A DNA stretch of 64,000 nucleotides from Jacaranda mimosifolia (GCA_018894105.1 CM032124.1:2899501-2963500), one strand, 5' to 3'; positions 1-14,098 are shown, numbered from the stretch's first letter. The notes: a model not told the origin generated them from the sequence alone. Program-made: numbers and translations.

Positions 1-1363
1 AAGTACAATACTTTGCAAAAAATATTTACACTCACCATGTGAGCTCGTATTAAGAATTTCAAGTAACTAAAGAGACATACTTTTAAAAAATTATAGAAAT
101 ATATTTTCCATTCTCTACCAATCAAAGTTTTGGCGTTTTGTGTTGAACCAGTCAACCATTGTTATCTAAATAATAATATTAGGCAAGCGATTATCATTAT
201 AGTACCAGTCTGCTTGTGTTAATAAATAAGTAACAACTCCTCATTGCTTATTATTTTTTATCACTTCCACTTGCTGTATTAAATAGTATTTACTCTGTTT
301 TATTATTGTTCAATTGTTTCGTGTGAAATATTTTTCATAAGCCCAAACAAAATAGATGATGAATTGATCCATAACCCATTTACTATGACTAATTATTGAA
401 TAATTCTAATATTTACCAGCTTCTTTGACATTATGATTATAAAATTGCAAATAGCAAATGAAATCAAGATTTCATTAGGTATTAGTGTATAATGTATGAA
501 TTGTGTAGACCATGAATATCTCCATCCAAACAAATCCTAAGACCCACTAGATTTAATCTTATTACTAGGGGTGGAAATAGACTAGGTTTTGGTTTAAATA
601 AATCAGACATGCTATGCAAATGATAAATTTGAGCCTAACATATTATCTATAATAAGTTTTTTATTAAGGTTAGGCTTAACATTTTTAGTAAATTCTAAAA
701 CCTTAACTTGGCTTGAAAGTCTACTTAAAACCATATTTTTTACTAAGACTTCAATTATATCTAAATATCATATAAATCAAAATTTTTAATATGCTCAAAA
801 TTGTAATAAATCTTGATAGGTTATAATTGAAATGATAAATAACAAAATTATGAAAGCTCAAATTTAAATATAAATATTACCATTTTAACAAAAAATAATA
901 TTAGACAACACGAAAAATTCCATAAATAATTAATTAAATAAATCAAATGCAATTAGCTATTTAACAAAATATCAATGTTATTGTGTTCTTATGTAAAGAA
1001 TATAAATTGGTCAATCTGTTAGGCTTTGTATACTTTTACAGGGGTTGAAGTTTAATCTATTTAATTAAACAATTATTTTTTAAGTTTTAATTTGATCTTT
1101 TGTTAAAGAGGTTAGACCAAAGCTACCTCATAATTAGATTAGGCCAAATGCCCTCACGAGTAGCTCGACCTGTACCCGTTAAGACTCGAATCATTGGTCG
1201 ATTCCATATATCACGAATCAAGCATTTTCTTTTCAGTCCACCCCCACTACCTGAGAATATTAAATTGCAGAGAGTTTGTTTATAAACGGATGGCTCATCA
1301 ATAGATTTGCAATTTCCATTGTTCCCATGGAAAGAGTAGATCTTTAGAGAGAGAGAGCTAAAA
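1..1363. other. AT-rich 5' flank of NLR gene 1
   Basis: No convincing coding sequence. A block at about 567-700 opens with a TAGGGGTGGAAA-like string of the kind seen at hAT-type MITE ends, but no matching end was found, so it is left unclassified. W-box-like cores (TTGAC on the minus strand) occur near 149-154 and 1009-1014; they are short and expected by chance at this length. A GA-rich stretch lies just before the start codon at 1347-1356 and recurs before NLR exon 32686, so the homology of the two genes begins only some 30 bp upstream of the ATG. Confidence 0.5.
1277..1285 (+). promoter_or_regulatory. possible TATA box of NLR gene 1
   Basis: TTTATAAAC lies about 80 bp before the start codon at 1364, a spacing that fits a short 5' leader. 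It is the best TATA match in the proximal region. No transcript evidence; inference only. Confidence 0.35.
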
Positions 1364-4300
1364 ATGGCGGATGCAGCAGTTGAGTTCCTGCTGGACAATC
1401 TCCAGCAGCTACTGCTCTACCACGCCCATTTGATCAAGGGCGCCAAGAATGAGGTCGAGAAGCTGGAGAACGATCTCCGCCTCTTCAAAGCCTTTCTCAG
1501 GGACTCCACCAAGAAGCGGAGGAAGGACGAGAGCCTCCGAGAGCTCGTCCGCCAGATACGCAACGTCGTTTACGAGGCCGAGGACATCATCGACGCCTTC
1601 GTGACCCAGGCCGCCGAGAGCAAATCCAAAAATTACTTCCTCAGAGCTTTTGAGACGCCGGTGCAGCTCCTTGGCATCGCCAAACAGGTCGAGACGGTCG
1701 GCGGTAAGGTCAGAGGCATCTACGGCGATAAGAGCAAGTTTGACTTCGCAAACCTCAATGTTGCAGACGGAGACGCTGAAGAACCAGAGGTGATGATTAT
1801 GTTTTTTCCTTTGTTTTCTGTTCTTGATTGATTTTACCTGATTTGTTGCTAAGCCTGTTAAATTTGGTATCTTGAAATTGGAATTGATGGTATGATCTTA
1901 GGGAAGACTTTGGAGTTGACTTCTGATATTTTGTCAAAACCCTCGGATCCATAGACTATAAATAGTTGATGTGAGTGATTTTCAACAGGAAAAAATTAAT
2001 TAAAACTTGCCATCTGATTGGTTTGGAGTCGAGGGCGTCAGGCCAATGACAAGAACTACGTAATAATTAACATATTTCAAGATAATACTTGTAATGTGGA
2101 AGAATTTTTTGGAAAGTTGGTTGTCTAATTTCGATTTTGGATTTGATCTTCTTTATTTCAAAGTATTCTATAAATTATTTTTGGATTATTTTGAAACTTT
2201 GAAGGAGGGTGGTTTTGAAATTTTGCTATATTTGACATTTGAATTTGCTCCTTCACAGGGGAAAAAAGAATAATTTCTCAAGATTGTGAATTTTGAAACT
2301 TACGGTCCATTTGGTTTTATTTTCAAGACCCATTTTCATTTTTAGCAATTTCTAAAAGTTGAAAATGTAGTTATAATTTTGAAATGGAAATGGAAATGTG
2401 TTTGGATGCATTGTTTAGTTTTATTTTCAAGGCCCATTTCCATTTTTAGCAATTTCTAAAAGTTGAAAAAGTAGTTATAATTTTGAAATGGAAATGGAAA
2501 TATGTTTGGATGAATTATTAGAAAGTAATAATTCGAGTAGGTAGAGGGTTATAAAGAGAGTTGGTTTATATATTTTTATGTTTAAAAAAATTTATTTTTT
2601 AAAAATATATGCATATTTTATTAATTTTAAAATAATAGTGAATATTTTATGTCAAATCAAATTTGAATTTGATCGATGTGATAATAGGATGACAGGATAT
2701 ATTTAGAAAAAGTTTGAAAATAAAAATAGGAATACTTTGAGTAAAAATAGAGAAAAAGTGATAGTTTTTATTTTTTATCCCCCAGTGGAAATGGAAATGA
2801 GCCACGGAAACGAATCCAAACGGGCCGTGTATAGTTTACGAACTTTTGTTAAATATCAATTATATAAGAAATATTACTCATTTATTTAGAATTCCAGCAA
2901 TTTATCATTGCAGTTTTAGTGAATGGATGGCTTATAAAATTATTTCTAGAATTACAAATTCAAATAGGATAGTCAAGTGAAACGTATAATGTGAATATAT
3001 TTCTTATATAAAATGGCATAATTACATTTAAAACAGAGTCAACAGACTGTTAATTTTTGTAACTAGTGCTTCTTTAGATCCTATGATTTGAAGATATCTT
3101 AGTTTATATTGAATTTCTCAAGGTTATTGGTTACAAATTCAAATTTTCAAGAAAATTTAGAAAGATCGAGCCAACAGTGTGAACAAATTTTCTTGCTTTT
3201 TACTTTTCATGTTTCGGTTTTTTGGTAAGATAACATAGGGATGACTTCAGTAGAAAATAGCTCAATAAAAGTTAACCTGTAAAAGAATATATATTTGTAA
3301 ATGCTAGAAGCAAATCTTGCCATATTTAGCAAGTCAGAGATCTCAAATATTTGTTCAAAGTATATAGAAACTAGAAGTCATTCAAATATGAATGCCATTA
3401 AAATTTGTCAAGGAATTAAGTATGTATTTTAATGCTTGGAAATTGTATATTATTATCTCTACTTTTTCGTCAATCTCTCTTTCTTTTTTCCTCCCCAGGA
3501 AAAGCATGGGTTTTTGTTTTCCAACTGTTATTGATCTCGTCCTTTAAAATTTTCAAATAGGCTCCCTTGGTTAGAGAAGACAATGTGGTAGGTTTTGAAG
3601 ATGAGGCTATAAAAATAAAAGGATATCTCACTGAAGAAACTCAGCAGCTTGATGTCATCTCCATCATTGGTATGCCTGGCCTTGGCAAGACAACGCTGGC
3701 AGGGAAGATTTTTCGTGATCCAGATATCCAATACCAATTCCCCACCCGCATATGGGTTTATGTTTCTCAGGATTTCACAAAGAAGGATGTCTTTCTTGCC
3801 ATTCTGAAAGAATTCACCAGGCTCACTGAGGAAATGTATCGCAAAACTGATCAGGAGTTAGCTCGACTCGTTGCTGATCATCTAGAGAGAGGAAAATTCT
3901 TGATTGTCATGGATGACGTGTGGACTGCTGAGGATTGGGAAAAACTCAAAATTGCAATGCCGAAGAGCAACAGGACGGGTAAAGTCTTGATCACAAGTCG
4001 TCATAAGGAAGTGGCTAGCTCTGCTAATAAAAATAGACCGGCCCACATGTTGCGATTCTTGACTCAAGAAGAGAGTTGGCTGCTGCTCCAGTTGGAAGTC
4101 TTCGGTAAGCCTGAGTGCCCTTCTGACTTGGAAGTTCTTGGAAAACTAATTGCAGAGCAGTGTGATGGGCTGCCACTTGCAATAGTGGTCATAGGGGGTA
4201 TTCTTGTGAAAAAATTTTCTTCACCAGATGATATGACTGCAAGGAGAAATTCTTGGAAAAAAGTATCTGAAAGTGTGAGTACTTATCTTAATGAGGAGGA

Positions 4301-5807
4301 TCCGGCGAGACGCATGGAAAAAATTATATTTTTGAGTTACGATAAATTGCCATTTCACCTGAGGGCCTGCTTTCTCTATTTGGGGATGTTTCCTGAAGAT
4401 TTTGAGATTCCTGTGTGGAAATTGATCCGTATGTGGATTGCAGAAGGATTCATACAACAAAAGCAGGATATCAGCCTGGAGGAAACTGCAGAAAACTATT
4501 TGGATGAACTTATTAACAGAAACTTGGTAAGAGTTGATAAGAGGAGGCCAGATGGTAGAGTTAAAACGTGCCGTATTCATGATATGCTACGTGATTTCTG
4601 CAAAACTGAAGCTGGAGATGCAAGGGAGAATTTCCTCCAAGAAATGAAAAGGTCTGGGGATGGAGTTTTTTACCCTCCAGTTTCTAACGTTAAAAAGTTT
4701 CGTCGCATTTGTACTCATTCCAATGTCTTGAGCTTTCTGTCTTCAAAACCTTTTGGTCCTCATGTCCGCTCTTTTGTTTGTTTCTCCAAGGAAGAAATCA
4801 CCTTGCCTTCAGACAACATTTCAGCCATCCCTGCAGCTTTTAAACTGCTTAGAGTTTTAGATGCCAAGCCCATCAAATTCACTAAAATTCCCAGTGACAT
4901 GTACCATTTGGTTCATTTGAGATACATTGCCCTATCCTTCAACTTAGGGATTCTTCCAGCAGCCTTCTCCAAGCTCTTCAACATACAAACCCTTATAGTT
5001 GATACAAGTTCTCGTACCCTTGAAATCAAAGCAGATATTTGGAAGATGATACAATTAAGGCATTTGAAGACAAATGCATCTGCTATTTTGCTCAAGACAG
5101 GAAAAAGTAGTAAAGAAGGTGAAAAGCTTCGAACACTTGGTACAATTGCACCACAAAGTTGCACGGATGAAGTTTTTGACAGGGCTCGCAACTTGAAGAA
5201 ATTGGGCATTCGTGGCCGACTATCCTTGCTTCTAGATGGCAAGAGTGGATCATTTGATTGCTTGGGGAAATTGAGTACTCTGGAAACGCTGAAGCTACTA
5301 AATGATGTTTTTCCTAGTCCACCTTCGGATGGTCAATTGCGTGGCCTCCCTCCACCCTACAAGTTCCCACCGAAGCTGAGGAACCTGACTTTGTCTGATA
5401 CTTTTCTTGATTGGTGTTTTATGTCTACTCTAGGATTGCTGGAGAACCTCGAGGTCCTCAAGCTAAAAGATAAAGCATTCATGGGGAAGTGTTGGGAGGC
5501 AGCTGACGGTGGCTTTCGCCGTCTTGAAGTCTTGCACATTGGACGCACGGATTTAGTTTTTTGGGCAGCTTCAAGCCATCACTTCCCTAGACTTAGACGC
5601 CTTGAGCTGCAGAACTGTGAGGATCTACGAGAAATTCCAATTGGGCTGGCTGATATACCTAGTCTCCAACTGTTGGACTTGTACCGTTCTAAGCATGCAG
5701 CAGCGTCAGCCAAGAAAATCCATGAAGCCAAAAGGAACCAGCAGGAAGAGCAAACCACCACATCCATCGGTGGATTCAAGCTCTCCATTTTTCCACATGA
5801 GGAATGA
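1364..5807 (+). CDS. CC-NB-ARC-LRR (NLR) resistance protein, MADA type, two coding exons
   Basis: Intracellular immune receptor or helper of the CNL class. Exon 1 is 1364-1789 (142 codons, phase 0), with donor GT at 1790. Exon 2 is 3561-5807, acceptor AG at 3559-3560, starting Ala-Pro-Leu-Val-Arg. The total is 890 residues, normal for a CNL. Residues 1-21 fit the MADA alpha-1 motif (MADAAVEFLLDNLQQLL), and EDIID at 73-77 stands for EDVID in the coiled-coil domain. The NB-ARC is complete: P-loop GMPGLGKTT 179-187, kinase-2 LIVMDDVW 256-263, GLPLA 345-349, RNBS-D CFLYLGMFPED 412-422, and IHD at 481-483 in the MHD position. Irregular leucine-rich repeats fill the rest, and the tail is lysine-rich. 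No stop or frameshift is visible, so it looks functional. The MADA motif and overall style suggest a helper (NRC-like) type, but assignment needs a phylogeny. Confidence 0.93.
2303..2827. mobile_element. hAT-like MITE in NLR gene 1 intron
   Basis: Ends are CGGTCCATTTGGTTTTATTT on the left and, inverted, CGGCCCGTTTGGATTCG on the right. The inside is AT-rich with AAATGGAAATGG runs on both sides. Left and right halves are inverted relative to one another. No clean target duplication was found. It contains an internal tandem duplication (2315-2522). Confidence 0.55.
2315..2522. repeat. tandem duplication, period 104, two copies
   Basis: Two adjacent copies starting TTTTATTTTCAAG at 2315 and 2419, differing at a few bases, inside the intron MITE. 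Confidence 0.75.
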
Positions 5808-5831
5808 TCACCCTTGATTCTCGCTTCACAA

Positions 5832-6099
5832 GTAAGTAAAATGCTTCCAAATCATTCCGTGGGATTACATGAATAAACTTTAGATATTTTTTCTACTATA
5901 TATAGTTCGGTTATATTAACATCTTGAATGAACTTCACCTCAAAAACGTCATGTTAATATATGGAGTGCACTGTAACAGAGTTCCTGATATATTTGCATT
6001 GTTTACCTCTTAGAACCCACATGGCCAACCAAGCTTATTCCCACATGCTTCTGACACTAATTTGTTTCTGTAATAACTAGCGACTCTTGATCCGTGCAG
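5832..6099 (+). other. probable 3'UTR intron of NLR gene 1
   Basis: GTAAGT at 5832 lies 25 bp after the stop codon, and a strong pyrimidine-poor but canonical GTGCAG acceptor ends at 6099. Introns just after the stop codon are known in several plant NLR genes. A splice junction so close to the stop (less than 50 nt) would not be expected to trigger NMD. No RNA evidence. Confidence 0.4.
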
Positions 6100-6390
6100 A
6101 CAAGAAGGCAAAGCTGCCGAAGAGATTTGGGAGGATGCCTGATGCATGGAGATCTTTCCTCACTGTACGAGGTCTGGGTTGTTTGAATAAATGTTGCCTT
6201 TCATTATGTTCATCTGCTGGAAGGGAGCCCTATTACATTGTTGTATGAGTGCATATTTACTGTTTGTTTCGCCCTATTTCTGTTCATTACCTGATTTGAC
6301 GTCTGTGCTTTGTGGCTGACAAGTATTTTGTTGTTATTTTTATCCATTTTCAGTAATGTTACTGTGAGTACTGGTATGTATCATCGATAA

Positions 6391-6607
6391 TCTCTAGATG
6401 TGTATTTTAATGTTTGAAGATCTTGTTTAATACATGTAATTCTGTTTTAAATAAAATTTGAGATGAATAAGGTTACTATTCATTGCATGAAATTGACATC
6501 TCTAGATGTTTATTTTAATCTTTGAAGATCTTATTTAATACATGTAATTCTGCTTTAAATAAAATTTGAGATGGATACGGTTACTATTCATTGCATGAAA
6601 TTGACAT
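6391..6607. repeat. tandem duplication, period 108, at the 3' end of NLR gene 1
   Basis: Two copies begin TCTCTAGATG at 6391 and 6499 and differ at about six positions. Each carries an AATAAA (near 6450 and 6558), so the duplication doubles a potential polyadenylation signal. Another AATAAA lies at about 6186. Confidence 0.8.
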
Positions 6608-7182
6608 GATGAACAGAAGAAAGTTTATCAGGGGAAACTCCTGGGACGTAAGCTTTGAAATGGAAGATCTGTGGCATAAGGGAAGTACTCCAGATTTTAA
6701 AGTGGAATATTTTACATAGTATATTCTTACATAAGATGTGTTTTTGAGGTAATTAAACTTTTTTTTTTTTAAATGTGCCTCTAACAATTCTTTTTATTAT
6801 ACCAATAAATTACATTTATTTGTTTAGTAAAAGGTCAGAGTTGTTGGGAGTTTTGATTTAGATATAGATAGAAGATGTTTTGAGCTGGGTGGATACTGAC
6901 TGCACAAGTAGTTGGAAATAGTTAGATATCTTTCAATAAACAAATATATATATGAAGCGTAAAATAATTTTTCATTATATGCCACACATAAGCCAAGGAA
7001 TTTAATTATAAAATTTGTTTATAATTATAAGATAGCTAAATTTAACTATAATAATTATATATTGGCAAATCAATGAATACCGCATGACAATATTTTCAGG
7101 AAGTATTTTATTTTATTCATGCTTGTAAAGTATATTATTTATGCGGTTAAATGTGTGTGTGTGTGTGTTGTTGTTGTTGGGT

Positions 7183-7219
<37 letters not shown>

Positions 7220-8950
7220 ATAATGAAATTGGAGTCAAACTGCAGCACGTTCAACTTATAGCAACATCTCTATAAGAAAAATTCTATAAAAACAAAGAAA
7301 AAGAAAAGATTGAAAGGTAGTAAAACTTTAAAAGAATAAAAAAAATGCTTGATGGGGTTTAATGAACTTCCAACCACTAATACACTTACATAATATTGAT
7401 GAGATATTTTTGTTAAATTTTGAAATCCATAAATTTTAAAAGAATTGTGATAATCAATGAAATACGACCACATTTACGGTCCGTATCAGGACAATTTAAA
7501 ATTTACAGTCTCAAAATTTATAAATATACGCATAATTAGATAGTCTTATCATCATAGATTCAATGTAATGTATAAGCAGGAAAAACATATATAGCTCTCT
7601 ACTGGTTTTCCTTTCATCAATCAAATCAAGGACAAACCCCATTAGAAAAGTTACAAAAAGAGTATGGATCCACATTTGATTCTCTTTCTTTCTTTTTTTG
7701 GTTTTTTTGATAGGTAAACATTCATCATATATATATATATATTATATAATATAAAAATAAAAAGGAAATGTCTACAAAGCTTACAAACTAAGTGACATCA
7801 CAAAAAGAAGACAACACGGAAAATGGAATATACATGTCCTGACCATCGTTTAGAAAATGCCCATTGAGCAATGTTATGGGCAAGAAAATTGCATTTTCTA
7901 TAAACCTTCAAGAATTTCCAGTTTCCTTGGTTCTATTAACCTTTGGTTCTCTTTCACTTTCTATGAGGATTTCACTATTGTACACTACGAATTAAACATC
8001 GTAATCATAGATTAAAATGTTACTAGATTTCAATTTTGTCATCCCTATATCTAATCTTCTCCTTTGAACATAAGGAGGGATTCGATGAGATTGATTCAAA
8101 TTGACTATACTATTTTGACTATATACATGAAAGATGTACATTAGAAGTATAAAATTATCCCTTTTCATTGAGGAAGTCAATCACAATAAAAAGAAGTGAT
8201 AGATGTGCAAGTTTCTTCTCCTGCAAAAGGAATTATGCTATAGATAGCTATACAGGAAATGGATTGAAGCTTAGTTGACAACACATTATAAAGTTTGATA
8301 AAAACTTATGTCATACTTATAGAGATTACTTTCTTTAGAGGTGCTTGGAAAGAAGTAACTATCGATGAAACCAGCAAGTTAGTGATATCTTATATCCTGT
8401 AGATAATCAAAACCAACCTATATCACCTAGTGGGAATTGAATTCTGGGATTTCAGCTTAAATTCAAGTATAGAGGACAACTATAATATGGAATATGCTGA
8501 ATTCAAGTGACAAGATAGGAACAGACATAAGAAAGATAAGGAAGCCAATGAACCAGGTGAAAGAGTGAGTTTGCCTAGTGCTATTTTAAGTAATCCCCTC
8601 ATTCTAGGAGTAGTAGTGGGCCAACCCTAAAAGCCTTTTGCTATGAATAGTGATATTAGAACCCCTGTCTTCGGCCTACGAAAAACCAAACCAGTGGAAA
8701 GCTACTAACATTCTTGCCCGTGCTATATTCTCGGACCAATAGAGATTCAATGAAAATGAATCAGTGATTCAAAACTTATGTCATACTTAGTTACTTACTT
8801 TAAGCACCTACGAACTTGACCAATTAACTATATATTTTCATTTACCAAATCAGATAGTTTGAAATTTTTTCACATGTTATATTCTTTGACTATCTTTTTA
8901 TTCTTTCGATAAACTCTAATAATACAACATCTATACCTATATCTATTAAT
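6608..8950. other. intergenic, AT-rich
   Basis: No supported gene. Simple repeats are present: (TG)n near 7152-7168 followed by a poly-T tract of about 33 bases at 7183-7215, and (TA)n near 7728-7750. The stretch 7690-7930 looks like a decayed retro-element tail but was not identified. Short ORFs here have no recognisable domain. Confidence 0.5.
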
Positions 8951-9947
8951 TCTATACTACCAATAAAAGTATGAATAAGTATTTTTTTTTCCATTTATGT
9001 GAGGACAAGAATATCCCTATCTAATAAAATCATCACATCCAATACATGCGATTTAATGATAATTACAATCATATTATATTTATTTTTAATTTGATTAACA
9101 CAAAATAATAACTACTTTAAATTAATTAAATCAAATCTTTCAACTTAACAAATGAAAAATACATCAATTAATGTATATACATTATATTTGTTACATTTAT
9201 TCTGAATCAAATGTATTTTTTTTTAAATCAAATGTATTTTTAATTAAACTTATGGAAAATAATAATTACATTAAATTAATTAAGTCCAAATTTTCTACTT
9301 AGAAGTCTATTATATATATTGAAATTAATTCTTCTAGGTACTTATTTATTTTCACTCATAGAAAATAGCAACTAATTTATATTAATTAATTAAGTTATAT
9401 CCTCATCTAATGGCATTATGACTATCACTTCAATTCACATAGTTTAATATTGATAAATTATGGCCAAATTAAATTTATTATAATTGAACTCATGATCGAA
9501 AATAATAACTACATTGAAATTAGTTTAGAAAATTTAATTGATGACAAAAAAATGATATTTTATATATACGTTTATATGGATATTCATTTTGGATTCTCCT
9601 TGAAAAATAAAAAGATAAAAATGTTTGTTGTATATGAAAATATGTGTTTATAATGTAATAACAAATTTAACATGATGAGGAGACAGAATAGCTTAAGTCT
9701 TGTAGTCACATGATTAAGAAAATTTGAGTTGATGAGGAAAAAGAATAATATTTCATAATTGTATTTATACAAATAAGGTTCTTCCTAAAAAATAAAAAGA
9801 AAAAAAATATTTGTTATATATCAAAAAAGTTGCCCAACTCAAATGTAATATTATATTTAATAGAATAATGAAAAAGCATAAAAAAATTCTCGTTCAATTT
9901 TTTTATTTGAATTTATGTATGTGTATATATATACATATATTTATGAA

Positions 9948-9983
<36 letters not shown>

Positions 9984-10486
9984 TATGTTAAGTCTTACAA
10001 ATATACATATGTATAGATATTTTGGTCAATTCTTACATATGATGATGCCAATAATTTATTTTTCCTCAAAACTGATAGTAAAGATGCTTTCATATTATGT
10101 TACAATTTTAAGAAAATTTAATAATCCTATTTATTTAAGTTAATAGACAAAAGTGGGACAAAAGAATTTTTGTTTTATATAGATATGTATATATATATAT
10201 ATATATTGTTGATAGCAGTATTAGAAGCCATGTAAAAAACCAAATAAAATTTTATTTCTCTAAGAATATTTTTAAATAAATTATTTTTTAGTTATAATAA
10301 TAATAATGTGATATTACGTCCTAACTTTCAATAATTGTTTGTAAAAGATAATGGGATAGAAATATGTATAAAGTTTATAGTTTTCAAATAATCTTGTATT
10401 ATTTGGGGCATAATCAAGGATGAGGAAAATCTTAAGACCAAGTATGTCATGACTCAACTAATTATATGGCCATGCATGCCAATGAC

Positions 10487-12871
10487 TGTAATACTCCAAA
10501 ATTTTATTTTCTATTTAATCGATTATTCTATCTTATTTATTATTTTAATTAGAAAATTTAATGCCTTAGAATTCCCTAAATATTTGATTAATTATTTTAT
10601 CCTATGTTTACCCATAATTTCATTTAATTTTATTTATTATTTGCTATATCAATTAGAAGATGATATATATTTGATATTTAGAAGAAAAAAAAGGTATAAT
10701 TTTCTTATAATAATATTATATTATTGTTGAGAATTAGTAATTGAGACCTTAGGAATTAATAATAAAAAGAGTAGATTTATTATAGGATTATTCTATTCCT
10801 AGGTGATTAATAATTAAAGTTTCAGTTGAGGCAAATCATTTATCCTATACAAGATTGTAGACCTATACCCTAAAACCGTAGACACACATTCAGTTTTAAG
10901 AAAAATAAAAGAAAAGAAGAGAGAAAAAAGAGAAAAGGAAACGGTGGAAGAAAAAAAAGAGAGGTCGACGAGAAGAAAATCGGCGACCTACTGTAGAAAT
11001 TTTCCAAGGTATATTCTGATTAACTATCCATTATATATTCCTTTTATGATTATTTGCAGCTGCCAATTTTGACTGTGGGTAGACCAATTTTGAATGAAAT
11101 GTAGTTTTCCTTTCCCTAGATAAATTCAGCTGCAAATTTTGACTTTGATGGGCAATTTTGAATTTAATCAATAGTTTCGTTGGCTGTTTAATTTCCTTGG
11201 ATGCAATCTTATCACATGCAATTTCCTTGCATGTAATTCGTTACTTTTGCATGCAATTTCTTTAGAAATAATAGAATTATTTTACCATGGCTTTGATAGC
11301 CAATGGGCTGCAGTGGAGAATCAGAAAATATTGCCTGACTGAGCTCGATTGCATGTGGAGTTATTGATGAAAAATTCTAGTTAATTTGGGCTTTGCTTTT
11401 GTCTGTAATAGCTTTAATATTAATGCATGGAAATAGTTAGTATTTGGTAAGTACATTGTGTAAGATAATATATTTATATTATTATATATTTTATTAGATT
11501 AATTAATAATGGGATGATTTAATGTTTACATTAATATAAATAAATATAAATATATAATAAATTATTTTATATAGTACCAATTGGAATTGTCGGATTTAAG
11601 GTACTACAAGCTTATAAGGCTAGTTCTAAGTAAATTTTGTATTGTGAGTCAGTTAAATTGGTAATTGATATGCTTATTAAATGAATCAGGTGACTCAAAA
11701 CTTATTCGATTGACTTTGAGATAAGTGATTGACTTCTGGAATTGATCTTGAAGGTGAGTGCCTAAACTTATAATTATTATATCTTGTTACTTTTCAAAAC
11801 CCAGAAGGATATATATAGTAATGCATGCCAAAATTACTTTTCAATATACACTATATATGCATTCCACTGCACACAAAAAGAAATATTTTTTTTTCTTGTT
11901 TTATTTCTGGATAGAAGAAAGAAAACTTATGCTTTTGTGACTTTTTAATGCTTCTAGACTAGCAATTAAATTCGATGATCAACTGATTATTGTTACTGTA
12001 ACTGCTACTACTATTGTTAGTTGGATCCAACTTAGTCTAGGTATGCGAGGGACTTCACTGGGCAGCAATGGACTAGCCGGTTGAATACCAAGCCCCCTAT
12101 GGCCTAATCCCCCCAGCACAAAATAGAAGCCGTTTGTGGTTGAGGTGGGCTGTAGGAATTCCAGGGAACGCTTGGGCACTGTCTTGGTAAGGTCACACCT
12201 TGCGCAGAGCGATAAGGGAATGTTACGGTGGAAGCCATAAAGTTGACTGGCTACAGCAAACACTATCTGATCATCGCATTCAAGATGTCAGTCTAAGAAA
12301 CTATTTGTTAAACTCTTAACTTGTTATTGCATGACTGTTTATAAAATTCTTGACTGGTTACTACTTGTCTGTTTATTAAACTTTGGACTTATTACTGCTT
12401 GATTTTTTTTTTTCCCACTTACGTTTTCTTGAATAATCTCACTGTACAAATGATTTTAATTTATGAACTCACATTGCACACACTTGTCACTCATTAAGTT
12501 ATTTATTCACACTCTTTTCTTTTTTTTAACTTCTTTTTGGAAGACTTAGATTTTAGTCCTAGTGAGGAGGCGGACCCTACTTTTGACGGGAACTGAGATT
12601 GAAGGTTGTTTTTTTTGTGATGAGGACTTTGCAATAACTTTAGTTTTATTGCCGTGTTGGCAAAATAGTTTTTCTCCTTTAATGATCTTTTAGTTGAGGG
12701 AAGAATATTGGGCGTTCTAATTTTTTCTATTGCTAGAGTTATTTGGATTATTTCGAATGTGGGAGTTTTTTTTCCTATTTAAGATTATAACTTGGATAGG
12801 TGACATTGTTGGTTGGGATTGAGTTTCATGTCTCGAGACTAAGCTATATGATTAGATTTTGGGGTGTGACA
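10487..12871. mobile_element. solo LTR, 2385 bp, with 5 bp target duplication
   Basis: Begins TGTAATACTCCAAAATTTTA and ends GGGGTGTGACA. The flanks are ATGAC at 10482-10486 and ATGAC at 12872-12876. Copy P3 of the host repeat runs through the homologous site with other sequence, confirming the insertion. The termini are like those of Ty3/gypsy chromovirus LTRs (inference). No internal retroelement domains are present, so it is a recombination remnant. Confidence 0.8.
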
Positions 12872-13010
12872 ATGACATAACAAGTATAACCCACTCATTA
12901 ATATATAATTTACTTGGACTTTATCATATTTAATTCGAATTTTGAATTTTTTCAAAGGGGGTATATTGTTGGATCAATAATATATTATTCAAACTATTAA
13001 AATTAAAAAA

Positions 13011-13834
13011 GGGTTAAATTCATTTTGCCTCCCTCTGCTATGGAATTGATATCAATTACCTCCTTCTACTATCAAAATCTTCAAACACCCCCCTAAACCT
13101 CTCACACCTTTAGTGATTAATGGAAGAAGTGGATGATGTGGCAATTATGCTCCCTTTTTTGGCCTTCTAAATTTTTATTCCCAAATTGGCCTCATGATGT
13201 CTATAAAATGCACTATCATTTTTGCAACATGAACATTAATTTTCTGTAAAAAAAATAAATGAACAAAAAAAAAAAAAGATCATCTTTTCGTTTGCTAAAT
13301 TTTTTTAATTTCATTTAAAAAATGGTTATTAGAAAAAAGAATCATTATAGCTATTTCCGTGTGTAATTTTTCATTGTTAAGTTAAAAGATTTCATTGATT
13401 GCTTGCAAGCTATTAATTTATTTTTTTTCATTTTTTTGATCCATAAACTTCCATAATAATTTTTCAATCTCTATTCCCCTGTCACATACATTTGGCTCAA
13501 TTCAACAATAAATTTGCATCCATTTGGCTTCAATTAAAAAAAAAAAAATAATTAGTATATATCATAAATAGTTAAAAATTTATAAATAAAAATTACGTAC
13601 ATCCTAATAACAACAACCAACAATTTTTTTTCCCCAAATTATTTAAAGTTTACGAAGTGTGTACAGGTGGTGATTTAATACAATCACACCATGCTTCTCT
13701 AAAATTAGATGTATACGTGCTTGAGCGTCAACAAACACTACTTAAAAATTTTAAATTGAAAGAATTGTTATGAATTTTGGTTAATGAGGTGAGCATATAA
13801 ATGAAATTGAAAATTTTTAGCAAACGAATGGATG

Positions 13835-13873
<39 letters not shown>

Positions 13874-14098
13874 TTTTCATTTTTCTTTTTGCAAAAAGTT
13901 AATGTTCATGTTGCAAAAATGATCGTGTATTATATAGATATCATAAGGCCAATTTTGGGAATAAAAATTTAGAAGGCCAAAAAAGGGAGCATAATTGCCA
14001 CATCATCCACTTCTTCCATTAATTCACTAACAGTATAAGAGGTTTAGGGGGGTGTTTGAAGGTTTTGATAGTAAAGGAGGGCAAAATGAATTTAACCC
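13011..14098. mobile_element. Mutator-type MITE, long TIRs, 9 bp TSD
   Basis: Terminal inverted repeats of about 200 bp start GGGTTAAATTCATTTTGCC at the left, with the inverted equivalent at the right. Flanking 9 bp are ATTAAAAAA (13002-13010) and GTTAAAAAA (14099-14107), one mismatch. The empty site is visible at about 27920 in copy P3. No transposase is present inside. Confidence 0.82.

Larger units (their letters stand above)
1790..3560 (+). other. intron 1 of NLR gene 1
   Basis: GT-AG, phase 0, 1771 bp, between the CC exon and the NB-ARC exon. Segments 1828-2108 and 3227-3285 are clearly homologous to 39817-39857 plus 62846-63880, which are parts of the intron of the paralogue at 32686. 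The stretch about 2113-3223 is absent from the paralogue and is bounded by TTTTTTGG direct repeats, so it is a later insertion here or a deletion there. Confidence 0.85.

Noticed and set aside
1123..1398. ORF on the minus strand over the NLR start
   Set aside because: It overlaps the genuine exon antisense and has no domain.
11979..12263. 94-codon minus-strand ORF
   Set aside because: Lies inside the solo LTR 10487-12871; no domain.
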